From assembly GCF_024600715.1 (NCBI RefSeq), contig NZ_CP102332.1, positions 3,596,001 through 3,660,000 of the forward strand: a stretch of DNA of 64,000 bases, read 5' to 3'. Below the pieces are notes generated by a model. The model was not told where the DNA came from. It saw nothing but the letters and a program-made list of their open reading frames with translations, and made no database searches. Positions 44,026 to 52,359 of the stretch are shown piece after piece. The position numbers and the translations under genes were made by a program. Position 1 is the stretch's first letter, and each line of letters opens with the position of its first letter. The stretch comes from Streptomyces changanensis (GTDB taxonomy: Bacteria > Actinomycetota > Actinomycetes > Streptomycetales > Streptomycetaceae).

Positions 44026-45414
44026 TCAGGTGACCGTGTCGACCGGCGTGTCGCCGGACGCCGGGCCCTCCGCCGCGAGGCGGTCGCCGACGGCGCGCAG
44101 ACCGGCGAGGTCGTGGACGTCACCGGGCAGGGCGGCCACCTCGGCGACGGGCACGTCCGGGTGGAGCGAGGTGAAGCGGTCGCGCGTCAGCTGCTCACGG
44201 GCGACCACCTGCATCCGCTCCGCGTGCAGGCGCAGGAGCCCGGACGTCAACTCCGCCACGGCAGGCGGAACGCCGGGTGTCGGTTCGGGTGTGGGGGCCT
44301 CGGGGGAGGTGGCCGTCGGGCCACCGAGACGAGTCTGCCCGCCCCCCTGATCCACAATGCGGCCGCCGTCAAGATTTTCCGCGGCGGCGAGGGCCCGCTC
44401 GGCGGAGAGCCGGGTGGCCGCGCTGCCGTGCACCCGGTTCAGCACGAGCCCCTCCAGGGGCATGTCGTCCGCGGCCAGCCGCTCCACGAAGTACGCCGCC
44501 TCCCGCAGTGCGTCCCGCTCGGGCGCGGCGACCACCAGGAACGCCGTCCCGGGCGCCTGGAGGAGCCGGTACGTGGCGTCCGCGCGCGTGCGGAACCCGC
44601 CGAACATCGTGTCCATCGCCGCGACGAACGTCTGCACGTCCCGCAGCAGCTGACCGCCCAGCAGCTTGCCCAGCGTCCCCGTCATCATCGACATGCCGAC
44701 GTTGAGGAACTTCATACCGGCCCGGCCGCCCACCCTCGCCGGCGCCATGAGGGCCTTGATGAGCTTGCCGTCCAGGAACGACCCGAGCCGCCTCGGCGCG
44801 TCGAGGAAGTCCAGCGCCGACCGGGACGGCGGCGTGTCCACCACGATCAGGTCCCACTCGTCGCGCGCCCGCAGCTGGCCCAGCTTCTCCATCGCCATGT
44901 ACTCCTGCGTGCCCGCGAAGCCGGCCGACAGGGACTGGTAGAAGGGGTTCGCCAGGATCGCGCGGGCGCGCTCCGCATCCGCGTGCGCTTCGACGATCTC
45001 GTCGAAGGTGCGCTTCATGTCCAGCATCATCGCGTGCAGCTCGCCGCCGGCGTCCGCCCCGACGCCCGCCACCCGGCGCGGGACGTTGTCCAGCTCCTCG
45101 ATGCCCATCGACTGCGCCAGCCGGCGCGCGGGATCGATGGTCAGCACGACCACCCTGCGGCCCCGCTCGGCCGCCCGCAGCCCCAGCGCCGCCGCCGTCG
45201 TCGTCTTCCCGACGCCGCCGGCGCCGCAGCACACGACGATGCGGGTCGCGGGGTCGTCCAGCAGCCGGTCGACCTCAAGCCGCCGGTGCGCGGGCGCCGG
45301 CGGGGTCGGGGTCGGGGTCGGTTCCGTGGCCGGCGCCGAGGCCCCGGCCGGTGTCGTGGTCGGCACCGCGGTTCCGGCCGGTGTCGGTGTCGGTGTGGCT
45401 CCGGCGGCCGTCAT
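44026..45414 (-). CDS. ArsA/GET3-like ATPase, second of pair
   Basis: A 462-residue cytosolic ATPase. After a Thr/Pro/Ala-rich lead (1-40) comes the deviant P-loop VVCCGAGGVGKTTTAAALGL, then VVVLTIDPARRLAQSMG and DLIVVDTPPSRSALDFLD. This family includes anion-transport and tail-anchored-protein ATPases, but no arsenite genes are here. Its ATG overlaps the stop of the other ArsA-like gene by four bases. The pair next to wblA is conserved in streptomycetes as I recall. Confidence 0.88.
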   Translation of the reverse strand: MTAAGATPTPTPAGTAVPTTTPAGASAPATEPTPTPTPPAPAHRRLEVDRLLDDPATRIVVCCGAGGVGKTTTAAALGLRAAERGRRVVVLTIDPARRLAQSMGIEELDNVPRRVAGVGADAGGELHAMMLDMKRTFDEIVEAHADAERARAILANPFYQSLSAGFAGTQEYMAMEKLGQLRARDEWDLIVVDTPPSRSALDFLDAPRRLGSFLDGKLIKALMAPARVGGRAGMKFLNVGMSMMTGTLGKLLGGQLLRDVQTFVAAMDTMFGGFRTRADATYRLLQAPGTAFLVVAAPERDALREAAYFVERLAADDMPLEGLVLNRVHGSAATRLSAERALAAAENLDGGRIVDQGGGQTRLGGPTATSPEAPTPEPTPGVPPAVAELTSGLLRLHAERMQVVAREQLTRDRFTSLHPDVPVAEVAALPGDVHDLAGLRAVGDRLAAEGPASGDTPVDTVT

Positions 45415-46376
45415 GCGCTCACCCCGAGGTTCCTCCGCAGTTCCTTCGCCAGGTGGTACAACCCCGCGAGGTCCACGCCCTCGCCGAGCAGCGGCAGTTC
45501 GTACGTCGGTACCTGCTGCTTCGCCAGCACCTCGCGCTGCTCCCGTTCGAGCCCGACCCGCTGGGCGTGCTCCGCGGCCTGGCCGAGCAGTGGCCCGACC
45601 AGCTCCTCCGGGTGGGCCACCCCGGCCGCCGCCAGGGCCCGGGCGACGCCCTCGCGGTGGTCGCCGGCGGCGGCCCGTACCGCGTCCTCGTCGAGGAGGT
45701 GCGGGCGCACCATGTTCACGAAGACGTCCCCGACCGGCAGCTCCGCGGCGCGCAGCTCGGCGATGCCGTCGGCGGTCTCCTGCACCGGCATCTCCTCCAG
45801 GAGGGTCACCAGGTGGACGGCCGTCTGCGGGGACTTGATGACCCGCATCACCGCCTGCGCCTGGTGGTGGATGGGGCCCATCCGGGCCAACCCCGCCACC
45901 TCGTCGTTGACGTTCAGGAAACGCGTCACGCGGCCGGTCGGCGGGGCGTCCATGACGACGTGGTCGTAGACGAAGCGCCCCTCGCGGTCCTTGCGGCGCA
46001 CCGCCTCGCACGCCTTGCCGGTGAGGAGGACGTCCCGGACGCCCGGGGCCACCGTCGTCGCGAAGTCGATCGCCCCGAGCTTCTTCAGGGCGCGGCCCGC
46101 GGCCCCCAGTTTGTAGAACATCTGGAGGTAGTCGAGCAGCGCCCGTTCGGCGTCGATGGCGAGGGCGTACACCTCCCCGCCGCCCGGTGCGACGGCGATC
46201 TTGCGCTCCTCGTACGGAAGCGCCTCCGTCTCGAAGAGCTGTGCGATGCCCTGTCTGCCTTCGACCTCCACGAGGAGGGTCCGTTTGCCCTCCGTCGCGA
46301 GGGCGAGCGCGAGGGCGGCGGCGACCGTCGTCTTACCGGTACCGCCCTTGCCGCTGACGACCTGGAGCCTGCTCAC
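45411..46376 (-). CDS. ArsA/GET3-like ATPase, first of pair
   Basis: The 321-residue ATPase starts with the P-loop at once: MSRLQVVSGKGGTGKTTVAAALALALATEG. It has DHVVMDAPPTGRVTRFLNV as the switch II region and lacks metal-binding cysteines of arsenite pumps. The GTG at 46376 follows a TTACGCT-like -10 box closely, so the mRNA may be leaderless. With its overlapping partner it probably forms a heterodimer. The cargo is unknown. Confidence 0.88.
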   Translation of the reverse strand: MSRLQVVSGKGGTGKTTVAAALALALATEGKRTLLVEVEGRQGIAQLFETEALPYEERKIAVAPGGGEVYALAIDAERALLDYLQMFYKLGAAGRALKKLGAIDFATTVAPGVRDVLLTGKACEAVRRKDREGRFVYDHVVMDAPPTGRVTRFLNVNDEVAGLARMGPIHHQAQAVMRVIKSPQTAVHLVTLLEEMPVQETADGIAELRAAELPVGDVFVNMVRPHLLDEDAVRAAAGDHREGVARALAAAGVAHPEELVGPLLGQAAEHAQRVGLEREQREVLAKQQVPTYELPLLGEGVDLAGLYHLAKELRRNLGVSA

Positions 46377-46458
46377 ACAGCGAGCGTAACGAGTGCCGTC
46401 GGAGCCCACGCAGGAGGCTGCCCCGGGGCGGCGCCGGCGAGCGGATACAGTCGGCCCC

Positions 46459-46617
46459 ATGACCAAGTGGGAATACGCGACCGTGCCCCTTCTCGTGCAC
46501 GCAACCAAGCAGATCCTGGACACCTGGGGCGAGGACGGCTGGGAGCTCGTCCAGGTCGTCCCCGGCCCGAACAACCCCGAGCAGCTCGTGGCGTACCTGA
46601 AGCGGGAGAAGGCGTGA
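46459..46617 (+). CDS. DUF4177-type small protein
   Basis: A 52-residue protein, MTKWEYATVPLLVHATKQIL and then DGWELVQVVPGPNNPEQLVA, the pattern of DUF4177-like proteins with a WELV core. The -10-like GATACAG lies about 12 bp before ATG, so the message has almost no leader. Its stop overlaps the RidA start (GTGA). Function unknown. Confidence 0.85.
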   Translation: MTKWEYATVPLLVHATKQILDTWGEDGWELVQVVPGPNNPEQLVAYLKREKA

Positions 46618-47087
46618 CCGGGCGCGTCGAGGCGGCGCTCGCCGAGCGCGGCCTGACGCTGCCGCAGGTCGTGCCGCCGCTGGCCGCGTACCAGCCGGCC
46701 GTCCGGTCCGGCGCGTACGTGTACACCGCGGGCCAGCTGCCCATGGTGGACGGGAAGCTTCCGGTCACCGGCAAGGTGGGCGCCGAGGTCACGCCGGAGG
46801 AGGCCAAGGACCTGGCCCGCGTCTGCGCGCTGAACGCCCTCGCCGCGGTGAAGTCCGTGGCGGGCGACCTCGACCGCATCGCGCGGGTCGTGAAGGTCGT
46901 CGGCTTCGTCGCCTCGGCACCCGACTTCACCGGCCAGCCGGCCGTGCTGAACGGTGCCAGCGAGCTGCTCGGCGACGTCCTCGGCGACCGCGGCGTCCAC
47001 GCGCGCAGCGCCGTGGGCGTGGCGGTCCTGCCGCTGGACGCGCCCGTCGAGGTCGAGCTCCAGGTGGAGCTCCTGCCGGAGGACTGA
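46614..47087 (+). CDS. RidA-family protein
   Basis: A 157-residue member of the RidA/YjgF group, longer than the classic 128 residues. VRSGAYVYTAGQLPMVDGKL, then CALNALAAVKSVAGDLDRIARVVKVVGFV and RSAVGVAVLPLDAPVEVEL are the family blocks. The arginine that binds substrate carboxylate in RidA deaminases is placed in ARSAVGVA. It may deaminate reactive enamines. Coupled to the DUF4177 gene by a four-base overlap. Confidence 0.9.
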   Translation: MTGRVEAALAERGLTLPQVVPPLAAYQPAVRSGAYVYTAGQLPMVDGKLPVTGKVGAEVTPEEAKDLARVCALNALAAVKSVAGDLDRIARVVKVVGFVASAPDFTGQPAVLNGASELLGDVLGDRGVHARSAVGVAVLPLDAPVEVELQVELLPED

Positions 47088-47190
47088 ACCCCGCCGGGCC
47101 CCGATCGTCGCCGTCGGGCCGCCCGGCGGCCCCGGCTTCGGTCTGGGGGCCCGGTCTCGGGTCCGTGGGGCGTGGGGCCTCGGCTCCGGT

Positions 47191-47247
47191 CCGTGGGCCC
47201 GGCTTCGGTCCGTGGGCCCGGCTTCGGTCCGTGGGCCCGGCTTCGGT
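47191..47247. repeat. three perfect 19-bp tandem copies
   Basis: CCGTGGGCCCGGCTTCGGT occurs at 47191-47209, 47210-47228 and 47229-47247 without change, followed by a partial fourth copy. It lies in the 314-bp gap between the RidA and Nudix genes, which otherwise contains no feature I can name. Confidence 0.93.
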
Positions 47248-47401
47248 CCGCGGGCTCTCCGCCGGCGGCCCCGGCTGGCGGCCTCCGCCCGGTCCGCGGC
47301 CCCGGATCCGGCCGGCGACCGCCCCGGTCCGCGTGGCCGGGGCCGGGATCGGGGACCGATGGGCCCTCGAACATCCGGACAGATCGTCATAGGCTCCGGC
47401 C

Positions 47402-48283
47402 ATGCCGAATGGTCAGTGGTACCCACCGGAATGGCCCGACCGCATCCGTGCCCTCGCGGCCGGTGAGCTGACGGCCGTGGCGCCCCGCCGCGCCGCCACC
47501 GTGCTGCTCCTGCGCGACGCCGGTGGGGCCGCCGCCATCGAGGTGCACATGCTGCGCCGCCGCGCCTCCATGGCCTTCGCGGGCGGCGCGTACGCCTACC
47601 CCGGCGGCTCCGTCGACCCGCGCGACGAGCACCCCGTCCGCTGGGCCGGCCCGAGCCCCGCCGAGTGGGCCGCCCGTCTCGGCGTCGCCACGGCCGCCGA
47701 GGCCCAGGCCGTCGTCTGCGCGGCCGTGCGGGAGACATACGAGGAGGCCGGGGTCCTGCTCGCGGGGCCCACGCCGGACACGGTCGTCGGCGACACCACC
47801 GGCGACGACTGGGAGGAGGCCCGGGCGGCGCTGGTGGCACGGGAGCTGTCGTTCGCGGAGTTCCTCGACGCGCGCGACCTCGTCCTGCGCTCCGACCTGC
47901 TGGGCGCCTGGGCGCGCTGGATCACGCCGGAGTTCGAGCCGCGCCGGTACGACACGTGGTTCTTCGTCGCCGCCCTCCCCACCGGCCAGCGCACCCGCAA
48001 CGCCTCCACCGAGGCCGACCGGACCGTCTGGATCCGCCCGGCGGACGCGGCGGCCGGGTACGACCGGGGCGACTTGCTGATGATGCCGCCCACCATCGCG
48101 ACGCTGCGCAGCCTCGCGCCGTACGACTCGCCGCTCGCCGCCCTCGACGCGGCACGCGGCCAGGACCTGACGCCGGTGCTGGCGCGCGCCAGACTGGAAG
48201 GTGACGAGGTGGTGCTGAGCTGGCCCGGCCACGACGAGTTCACCCGGCACGTGCCCGGGCCGGGCGCCGGAGGTGACCTGTGA
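47402..48283 (+). CDS. Nudix hydrolase
   Basis: The 293-residue protein has a split Nudix box: the AYPGGSVDPRD start at about 65 and the AAVRETYEEAGVLL helix (REXXEE present) at about 108-121, with an insertion between as in NUDT19-like enzymes. It would hydrolyse a nucleoside diphosphate linked to another moiety, perhaps a CoA derivative. The ATG has little leader. Its stop overlaps the next gene by four bases. Confidence 0.88.
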   Translation: MPNGQWYPPEWPDRIRALAAGELTAVAPRRAATVLLLRDAGGAAAIEVHMLRRRASMAFAGGAYAYPGGSVDPRDEHPVRWAGPSPAEWAARLGVATAAEAQAVVCAAVRETYEEAGVLLAGPTPDTVVGDTTGDDWEEARAALVARELSFAEFLDARDLVLRSDLLGAWARWITPEFEPRRYDTWFFVAALPTGQRTRNASTEADRTVWIRPADAAAGYDRGDLLMMPPTIATLRSLAPYDSPLAALDAARGQDLTPVLARARLEGDEVVLSWPGHDEFTRHVPGPGAGGDL

Positions 48284-49110
48284 CCGACGCCGCCGCCCTC
48301 CCGGGCCAGCCGCGCGGAGCCGTGGTCTCCGGTCCCGCCACCGACCGCGCCGTGAACGTCCTCGCGCCGAACCCGTCCGCGATGACCCTGGACGGCACCA
48401 ACACCTGGATCCTCTCCGAGCCCGACTCGCCGCTCGCGGTCGTCGTGGATCCCGGCCCCCTCGACGAGGGCCACCTCCGCGCCGTGCGCGACACCGCCGA
48501 GAGCCTCGGCAAGCGCGTCGCGCTGACCCTGCTCACCCATGGGCACCCCGATCACGCGGAGGGCGCCGCCCGCTTCGCCGAACTGACCCGCACCCCCGTA
48601 CGCGCCCTGGACCCGGCGCTGCGCCTCGGTGGCGAGGGGCTGTCCGCCGGGCAGGTCGTCGCCGTCGGCGGGCTGGAGCTGCGGGTGGTGGCGACACCCG
48701 GCCACACCGGGGACTCGCTCAGTTTCCACCTGCCGGCCGACCGCGCGGTGCTGACCGGGGACACCGTCCTCGGCCGCGGCACGACCCTCGTGGCCCATCC
48801 GGACGGACGGCTCGGCGACTACCTCGACTCGCTGCGGCGGCTGCGCTCGCTGACGGTCGACGACGGCGTGCACACGGTGCTCCCCGGCCACGGCCCGGTC
48901 CTCGACGACGCCCAGGGCGCCGTGGAGTTCTACCTCGCGCACCGGGCCAGCCGGCTCGCCCAGGTCGAGACGGCCGTCGAGGACGGCTACACGACCCCGG
49001 CCGAGGTCGTGGCGCACGTCTACGCCGACGTCGACCGGTCCCTGTGGCCCGCGGCGGAGCTGTCCGTGCGGGCGCAGCTGGAGTACCTCTCCGAGCACGG
49101 CCTGATCTGA
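48280..49110 (+). CDS. metallo-beta-lactamase-fold hydrolase
   Basis: The 276-residue protein shows the metal-binding motif LLTHGHPDHAEGA, then ATPGHTGDSLSFHL, LTGDTVLGRG and VLPGHGPVLDD with a C-terminal helical segment. It is close to LACTB2-like hydrolases, which act as thioesterases or RNases. The GTG start overlaps the Nudix stop, so the two may act in one pathway. Substrate unknown. Confidence 0.92.
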   Translation: MTDAAALPGQPRGAVVSGPATDRAVNVLAPNPSAMTLDGTNTWILSEPDSPLAVVVDPGPLDEGHLRAVRDTAESLGKRVALTLLTHGHPDHAEGAARFAELTRTPVRALDPALRLGGEGLSAGQVVAVGGLELRVVATPGHTGDSLSFHLPADRAVLTGDTVLGRGTTLVAHPDGRLGDYLDSLRRLRSLTVDDGVHTVLPGHGPVLDDAQGAVEFYLAHRASRLAQVETAVEDGYTTPAEVVAHVYADVDRSLWPAAELSVRAQLEYLSEHGLI

Positions 49111-49273
49111 CGCCCTGCCGTCGCGGCGGCACGACGCACGGGCGGTGGCCGGTACGGCACACCGTGCTGCGTCGCGAAGTCGGTACGAATCCGCAACAGC
49201 CCGCTCGAGTACAGCCGACACGCCGTGCTTTACGCTCCCTTTACATCCGTAGTCCGGACCCCGGGGGGCCCAC

Positions 49274-50158
49274 GTGTTCGTCCTGTCCATCCTGCTGCTC
49301 GTCGCCGCGGTGGTGCTGTTCTTCGTCGGGCGTGCCCAGGAACGCCCGGCCTTCCGGCTGGGCGCGGTGGGTGCGCTGCTGGCGGCCCTGTGCGCGGGGC
49401 TGGCCAGCTGCCTGCACGTCGTCAGCGCGTACGAGGTCGGCGTGCCGGTGACGTTCGGCAAGGTCGGTACGCCGGTGCACCCGGGCGTGAACGTCGTCTC
49501 GCCGTTCACCCACGTGACGACCTTCTCCACGCGCCCGGTCGACCTGAACCTCTCCGACAAGGACGTCGTCGAGGTCCGCTCCACGCAGGGCGGCGTGATG
49601 TACGCGGAGCTGACCGTGAAGTGGGCGGTCAAGCCGTCGAAGGCCGTGGAGCTGTACCGGCTCGCCGGCAACGAGGCGTCCATCCAGCAGCGGCTGGTCT
49701 TCCCGGACAGCCGGGAGATCGTCCGCAACGTCTTCGCCCGCTACACCAGCGAGGAGGGTTACACCTCCGCCCGCGAGAAGATCAACGCCGAGATCGGTGT
49801 GCTGATCAAGGAGCGGCTGGCGCCGCGCGGCATCGACGTGACGACCGTCAACCTGCGGAACGTGAAGCCGTCGGACCAGCTCCAGGACCAGATCGACCGC
49901 AAGATCCAGCAGCAGCAGGCCACCGAGCGGGCCCAGGAGGCCGCCCGCACGGCGACGGCGGAGTCCGAGCGGCGCCGCATCGAGGCCGAGGGCATCGCCC
50001 GGGCGAACAAGATCCTCAACAACTCGCTCACCGACAAGGTCCTCATGAACCAGTGCATCGACGCCTACCGGGACGCCGCGGCCAAGAACCCGGTCTACGC
50101 CGTGCCGTGCGGCGGCGGCAGCGGCACGCCGGTGATCGTGGACGGCAAGAAGGGCTGA
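49274..50158 (+). CDS. SPFH/prohibitin-family protein
   Basis: This 294-residue protein has two N-terminal hydrophobic segments (2-20 and 29-52), a Band-7 domain (about 52-210; EVGVPVTFGKVGTPVHPG and VMYAELTVKWAVKPSKAVEL), then a coiled-coil with QQQQATERAQEAARTATAES. A CxG near the end (VPCGGGSG) is odd. It is the second SPFH protein in the window and has no NfeD partner. Likely a membrane scaffold. GTG start. Confidence 0.9.
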   Translation: MFVLSILLLVAAVVLFFVGRAQERPAFRLGAVGALLAALCAGLASCLHVVSAYEVGVPVTFGKVGTPVHPGVNVVSPFTHVTTFSTRPVDLNLSDKDVVEVRSTQGGVMYAELTVKWAVKPSKAVELYRLAGNEASIQQRLVFPDSREIVRNVFARYTSEEGYTSAREKINAEIGVLIKERLAPRGIDVTTVNLRNVKPSDQLQDQIDRKIQQQQATERAQEAARTATAESERRRIEAEGIARANKILNNSLTDKVLMNQCIDAYRDAAAKNPVYAVPCGGGSGTPVIVDGKKG

Positions 50159-50349
50159 CCCGTCCGGCCGGCGCGCCCCGGGCCCGGAGGGCGGGGCACG
50201 CCGGGCCGGCCGACGGTCGGGGGCCGGCCGGCCCGCGGCGGTGGCCGGGGCTCGGCGGCCGGGGCTCGGCGACCGGGGGTCGGTGTCCGGAGGAGGGCGG
50301 CCCGGGGCGGCGGCTGGGGGGCAGCGGCCCGGGGTGACGGCCGACGACG

Positions 50350-50407
50350 GTGTACGCCGGACGGTGTACGCCGGAGGGCCGCCCCGCGGTGTCGCGGGAC
50401 GGCCCTC
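50350..50407. terminator. terminator between SPFH gene and crp
   Basis: The hairpin at 50374-50407 pairs GAGGGCCG.CCCGCG with CGCGGG.CGGCCCTC (14 pairs, one mismatch, GTGT loop). Just before it GTGTACGCCGGA is repeated twice (50350-50375). The genes on both sides converge on it. Confidence 0.85.
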
Positions 50408-50424
50408 TGCGGGTGCTCTGTGGG

Positions 50425-51099
50425 TCAGCGCGAGCGCTTCGCCAGGCGCTCCACGTCCAGCAGGATGACGGCGCGCGCCTCCAGGCGCAGCCAGCCGCGG
50501 CCCGCGAAGTCGGCCAGCGCCTTGTTGACCGTCTCGCGCGACGCGCCGACGAGCTGGGCCAGCTCCTCCTGGGTGAGGTCGTGCACGACGTGGATGCCCT
50601 CCTCCGACTGGACGCCGAAGCGGCGCGACAGGTCGAGGAGCGCGCGGGCGACACGGCCCGGCACGTCGGAGAAGACCAGGTCGGACATCTGGTCGTTGGT
50701 CTTGCGCAGGCGCCGGGCGACGGCGCGCAGCAGCGCCGAGGCCACCTCGGGGCGGGCATTCAGCCAGGGCTGGAGGTCGCCGTGGCCCAGGCCGAGCAGC
50801 TTGACCTCGGTCAGCGCGGTCGCCGTGGCCGTACGCGGGCCCGGGTCGAACAGGGACAGCTCACCGATGAGCTCGCCCGGGCCGAGGACGGCGAGCATGT
50901 TCTCGCGGCCGTCGGGGGACGTGCGGTGGAGCTTGACCTTGCCTTCGGTCACCACGTAGAGCCGGTCGCCCGGGTCGCCCTCGTGGAAGAGGGCGTCGCC
51001 GCGGGCGAGCGTCACCTCACTCATCGAGGCGCGGAGCTCCGCGGCCTGCTCGTCATCGAGCGCCGCGAAGAGCGGGGCGCGCCGCAGAACGTCGTCCAC
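50425..51099 (-). CDS. crp: cAMP receptor protein-type regulator Crp
   Basis: The 224-residue Crp/Fnr protein matches the Streptomyces Crp (SCO3571) that controls germination, development and antibiotic production. The cyclic-nucleotide pocket is PGELIGELSLFDPGPRTATA (residues about 74-93). The winged helix is LTQEELAQLVGASRETVNKA with DFAGRGWLRLEARAV. GTG start behind AGGAGAG. A near-consensus Crp site lies upstream at 51223-51240, so it may regulate itself and nth. Confidence 0.96.
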   Translation of the reverse strand: MDDVLRRAPLFAALDDEQAAELRASMSEVTLARGDALFHEGDPGDRLYVVTEGKVKLHRTSPDGRENMLAVLGPGELIGELSLFDPGPRTATATALTEVKLLGLGHGDLQPWLNARPEVASALLRAVARRLRKTNDQMSDLVFSDVPGRVARALLDLSRRFGVQSEEGIHVVHDLTQEELAQLVGASRETVNKALADFAGRGWLRLEARAVILLDVERLAKRSR

Positions 51100-51222
51100 G
51101 AGTTCTCTCCTATGTCGACCTGCTCAGGACGTTGGTCCCCATGATGCCGGACGGGGCGGTGCTCTTCCGGGGGACGCTGCTCGACGCGGCACCCCGGAGG
51201 GTCGGCCCCCGCAGGTTCATTG

Positions 51223-51240
51223 TCGTGCGATCAATCACAA
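51223..51240. promoter_or_regulatory. candidate Crp-binding site
   Basis: TCGTGCGATCAATCACAA fits GTGA-N6-TCAC with one mismatch (GTGC) and correct spacing. It lies between the divergent crp and nth genes, about 125 bp from crp and 105 bp from nth. Confidence 0.6.
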
Positions 51241-51344
51241 CAAGTTTGACGTACCGGTGTGCGTGTCCGTGCGGCAGGGCCCCGATTGGGTCGTGATCCC
51301 CTGTGCTCAGGGCGGATGTCGGCCCTGGCGCTTAGGCTGGCCGG

Positions 51345-52298
51345 GTGTCCGATTCGCCGGTGAGAGCGCACACCGAGGGGGCTGGAAGAGTGACCGGGGA
51401 GCAGAATTCCGCTGTGGGCGAACAAGTGTCCAATGCAGCAAAGAAAAACGCCCAGAAGCGACCAAAAGGGATAAAGAAGGCGTCTGCCCCGGAATCCCGC
51501 ACCGCCCTGGTCCGCCGCGCCCGGCGGATCAACCGCGAGCTCGCCGAGGTGTACCCGTACGCGCACCCGGAGCTCGACTTCCGCAACCCCTTCGAGCTCC
51601 TGGTCGCCACGGTCCTCTCCGCCCAGACCACCGACCTGCGGGTGAACCAGACGACGCCCGCCCTCTTCGCGAAGTACCCCACCCCCGAGGACCTGGCGGC
51701 GGCGGTGCCGGAGGAACTGGAGGAGGTCATCCGGCCGACCGGGTTCTTCCGGGCGAAGGCCAGGTCCCTCATCGGCCTGTCCACGGCCCTGCGGGACGAC
51801 TTCGGCGGCGAGGTCCCCGGCCGCCTCGCCGACCTGGTGACCCTCCCCGGCGTGGGCCGCAAGACGGCCAACGTGGTCCTCGGCAACGCCTTCGGCGTCC
51901 CCGGCGTCACCGTCGACACGCACTTCGGGCGGCTCGTCCGCCGCTGGAAGTGGACCGCCGAGGAGGACCCCGAGAAGGTGGAGGCGGAGGTCTGCGCCCT
52001 CTTCCCCAAGTCCGACTGGACGATGCTGTCGCACCGGGTGATCTTCCACGGCCGCCGCATCTGCCACGCCCGCAAGCCCGCCTGCGGCGCCTGCCCCATC
52101 GCGCCGCTGTGCCCGGCGTACGGCGAGGGGGAGACCGACCCGGAGAAGGCCAAGAAGCTGCTCAAGTACGAGAAGGGCGGCTACCCCGGCCAGCGTCTGG
52201 CCCCGCCCCCGGACTACCCGGGCCGTCCCGCCGCGCCCCTGGCCACGGCCGATCCCGAGGGCGACCCCGGTGCCGCGGCCGGCACCACCGGGGCCTGA
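51345..52298 (+). CDS. nth: endonuclease III
   Basis: Nth removes oxidised pyrimidines and nicks the abasic site. The 317-residue protein has a 60-residue basic lead, the helix-hairpin-helix [18 protein letters not shown] with the catalytic Lys, [11 protein letters not shown] with the catalytic Asp, and the iron-sulfur loop [17 protein letters not shown]. The C-terminus adds a Pro/Ala tail. TAGGCT lies seven bases before the GTG, which suggests a leaderless message. Confidence 0.96.
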   Translation: MSDSPVRAHTEGAGRVTGEQNSAVGEQVSNAAKKNAQKRPKGIKKASAPESRTALVRRARRINRELAEVYPYAHPELDFRNPFELLVATVLSAQTTDLRVNQTTPALFAKYPTPEDLAAAVPEELEEVIRPTGFFRAKARSLIGLSTALRDDFGGEVPGRLADLVTLPGVGRKTANVVLGNAFGVPGVTVDTHFGRLVRRWKWTAEEDPEKVEAEVCALFPKSDWTMLSHRVIFHGRRICHARKPACGACPIAPLCPAYGEGETDPEKAKKLLKYEKGGYPGQRLAPPPDYPGRPAAPLATADPEGDPGAAAGTTGA

Positions 52299-52359
52299 GC
52301 GGCGGAGACGGGCGGAACGATCGAGTGGCGGGAATGCGTTGGGTGAGTCGGGGGTGCCT

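Noticed and set aside
44026..46376. Arsenite efflux operon
   Set aside because: The ArsA-like ATPases lack metal-binding cysteines, and no arsB, arsR or arsC is nearby.
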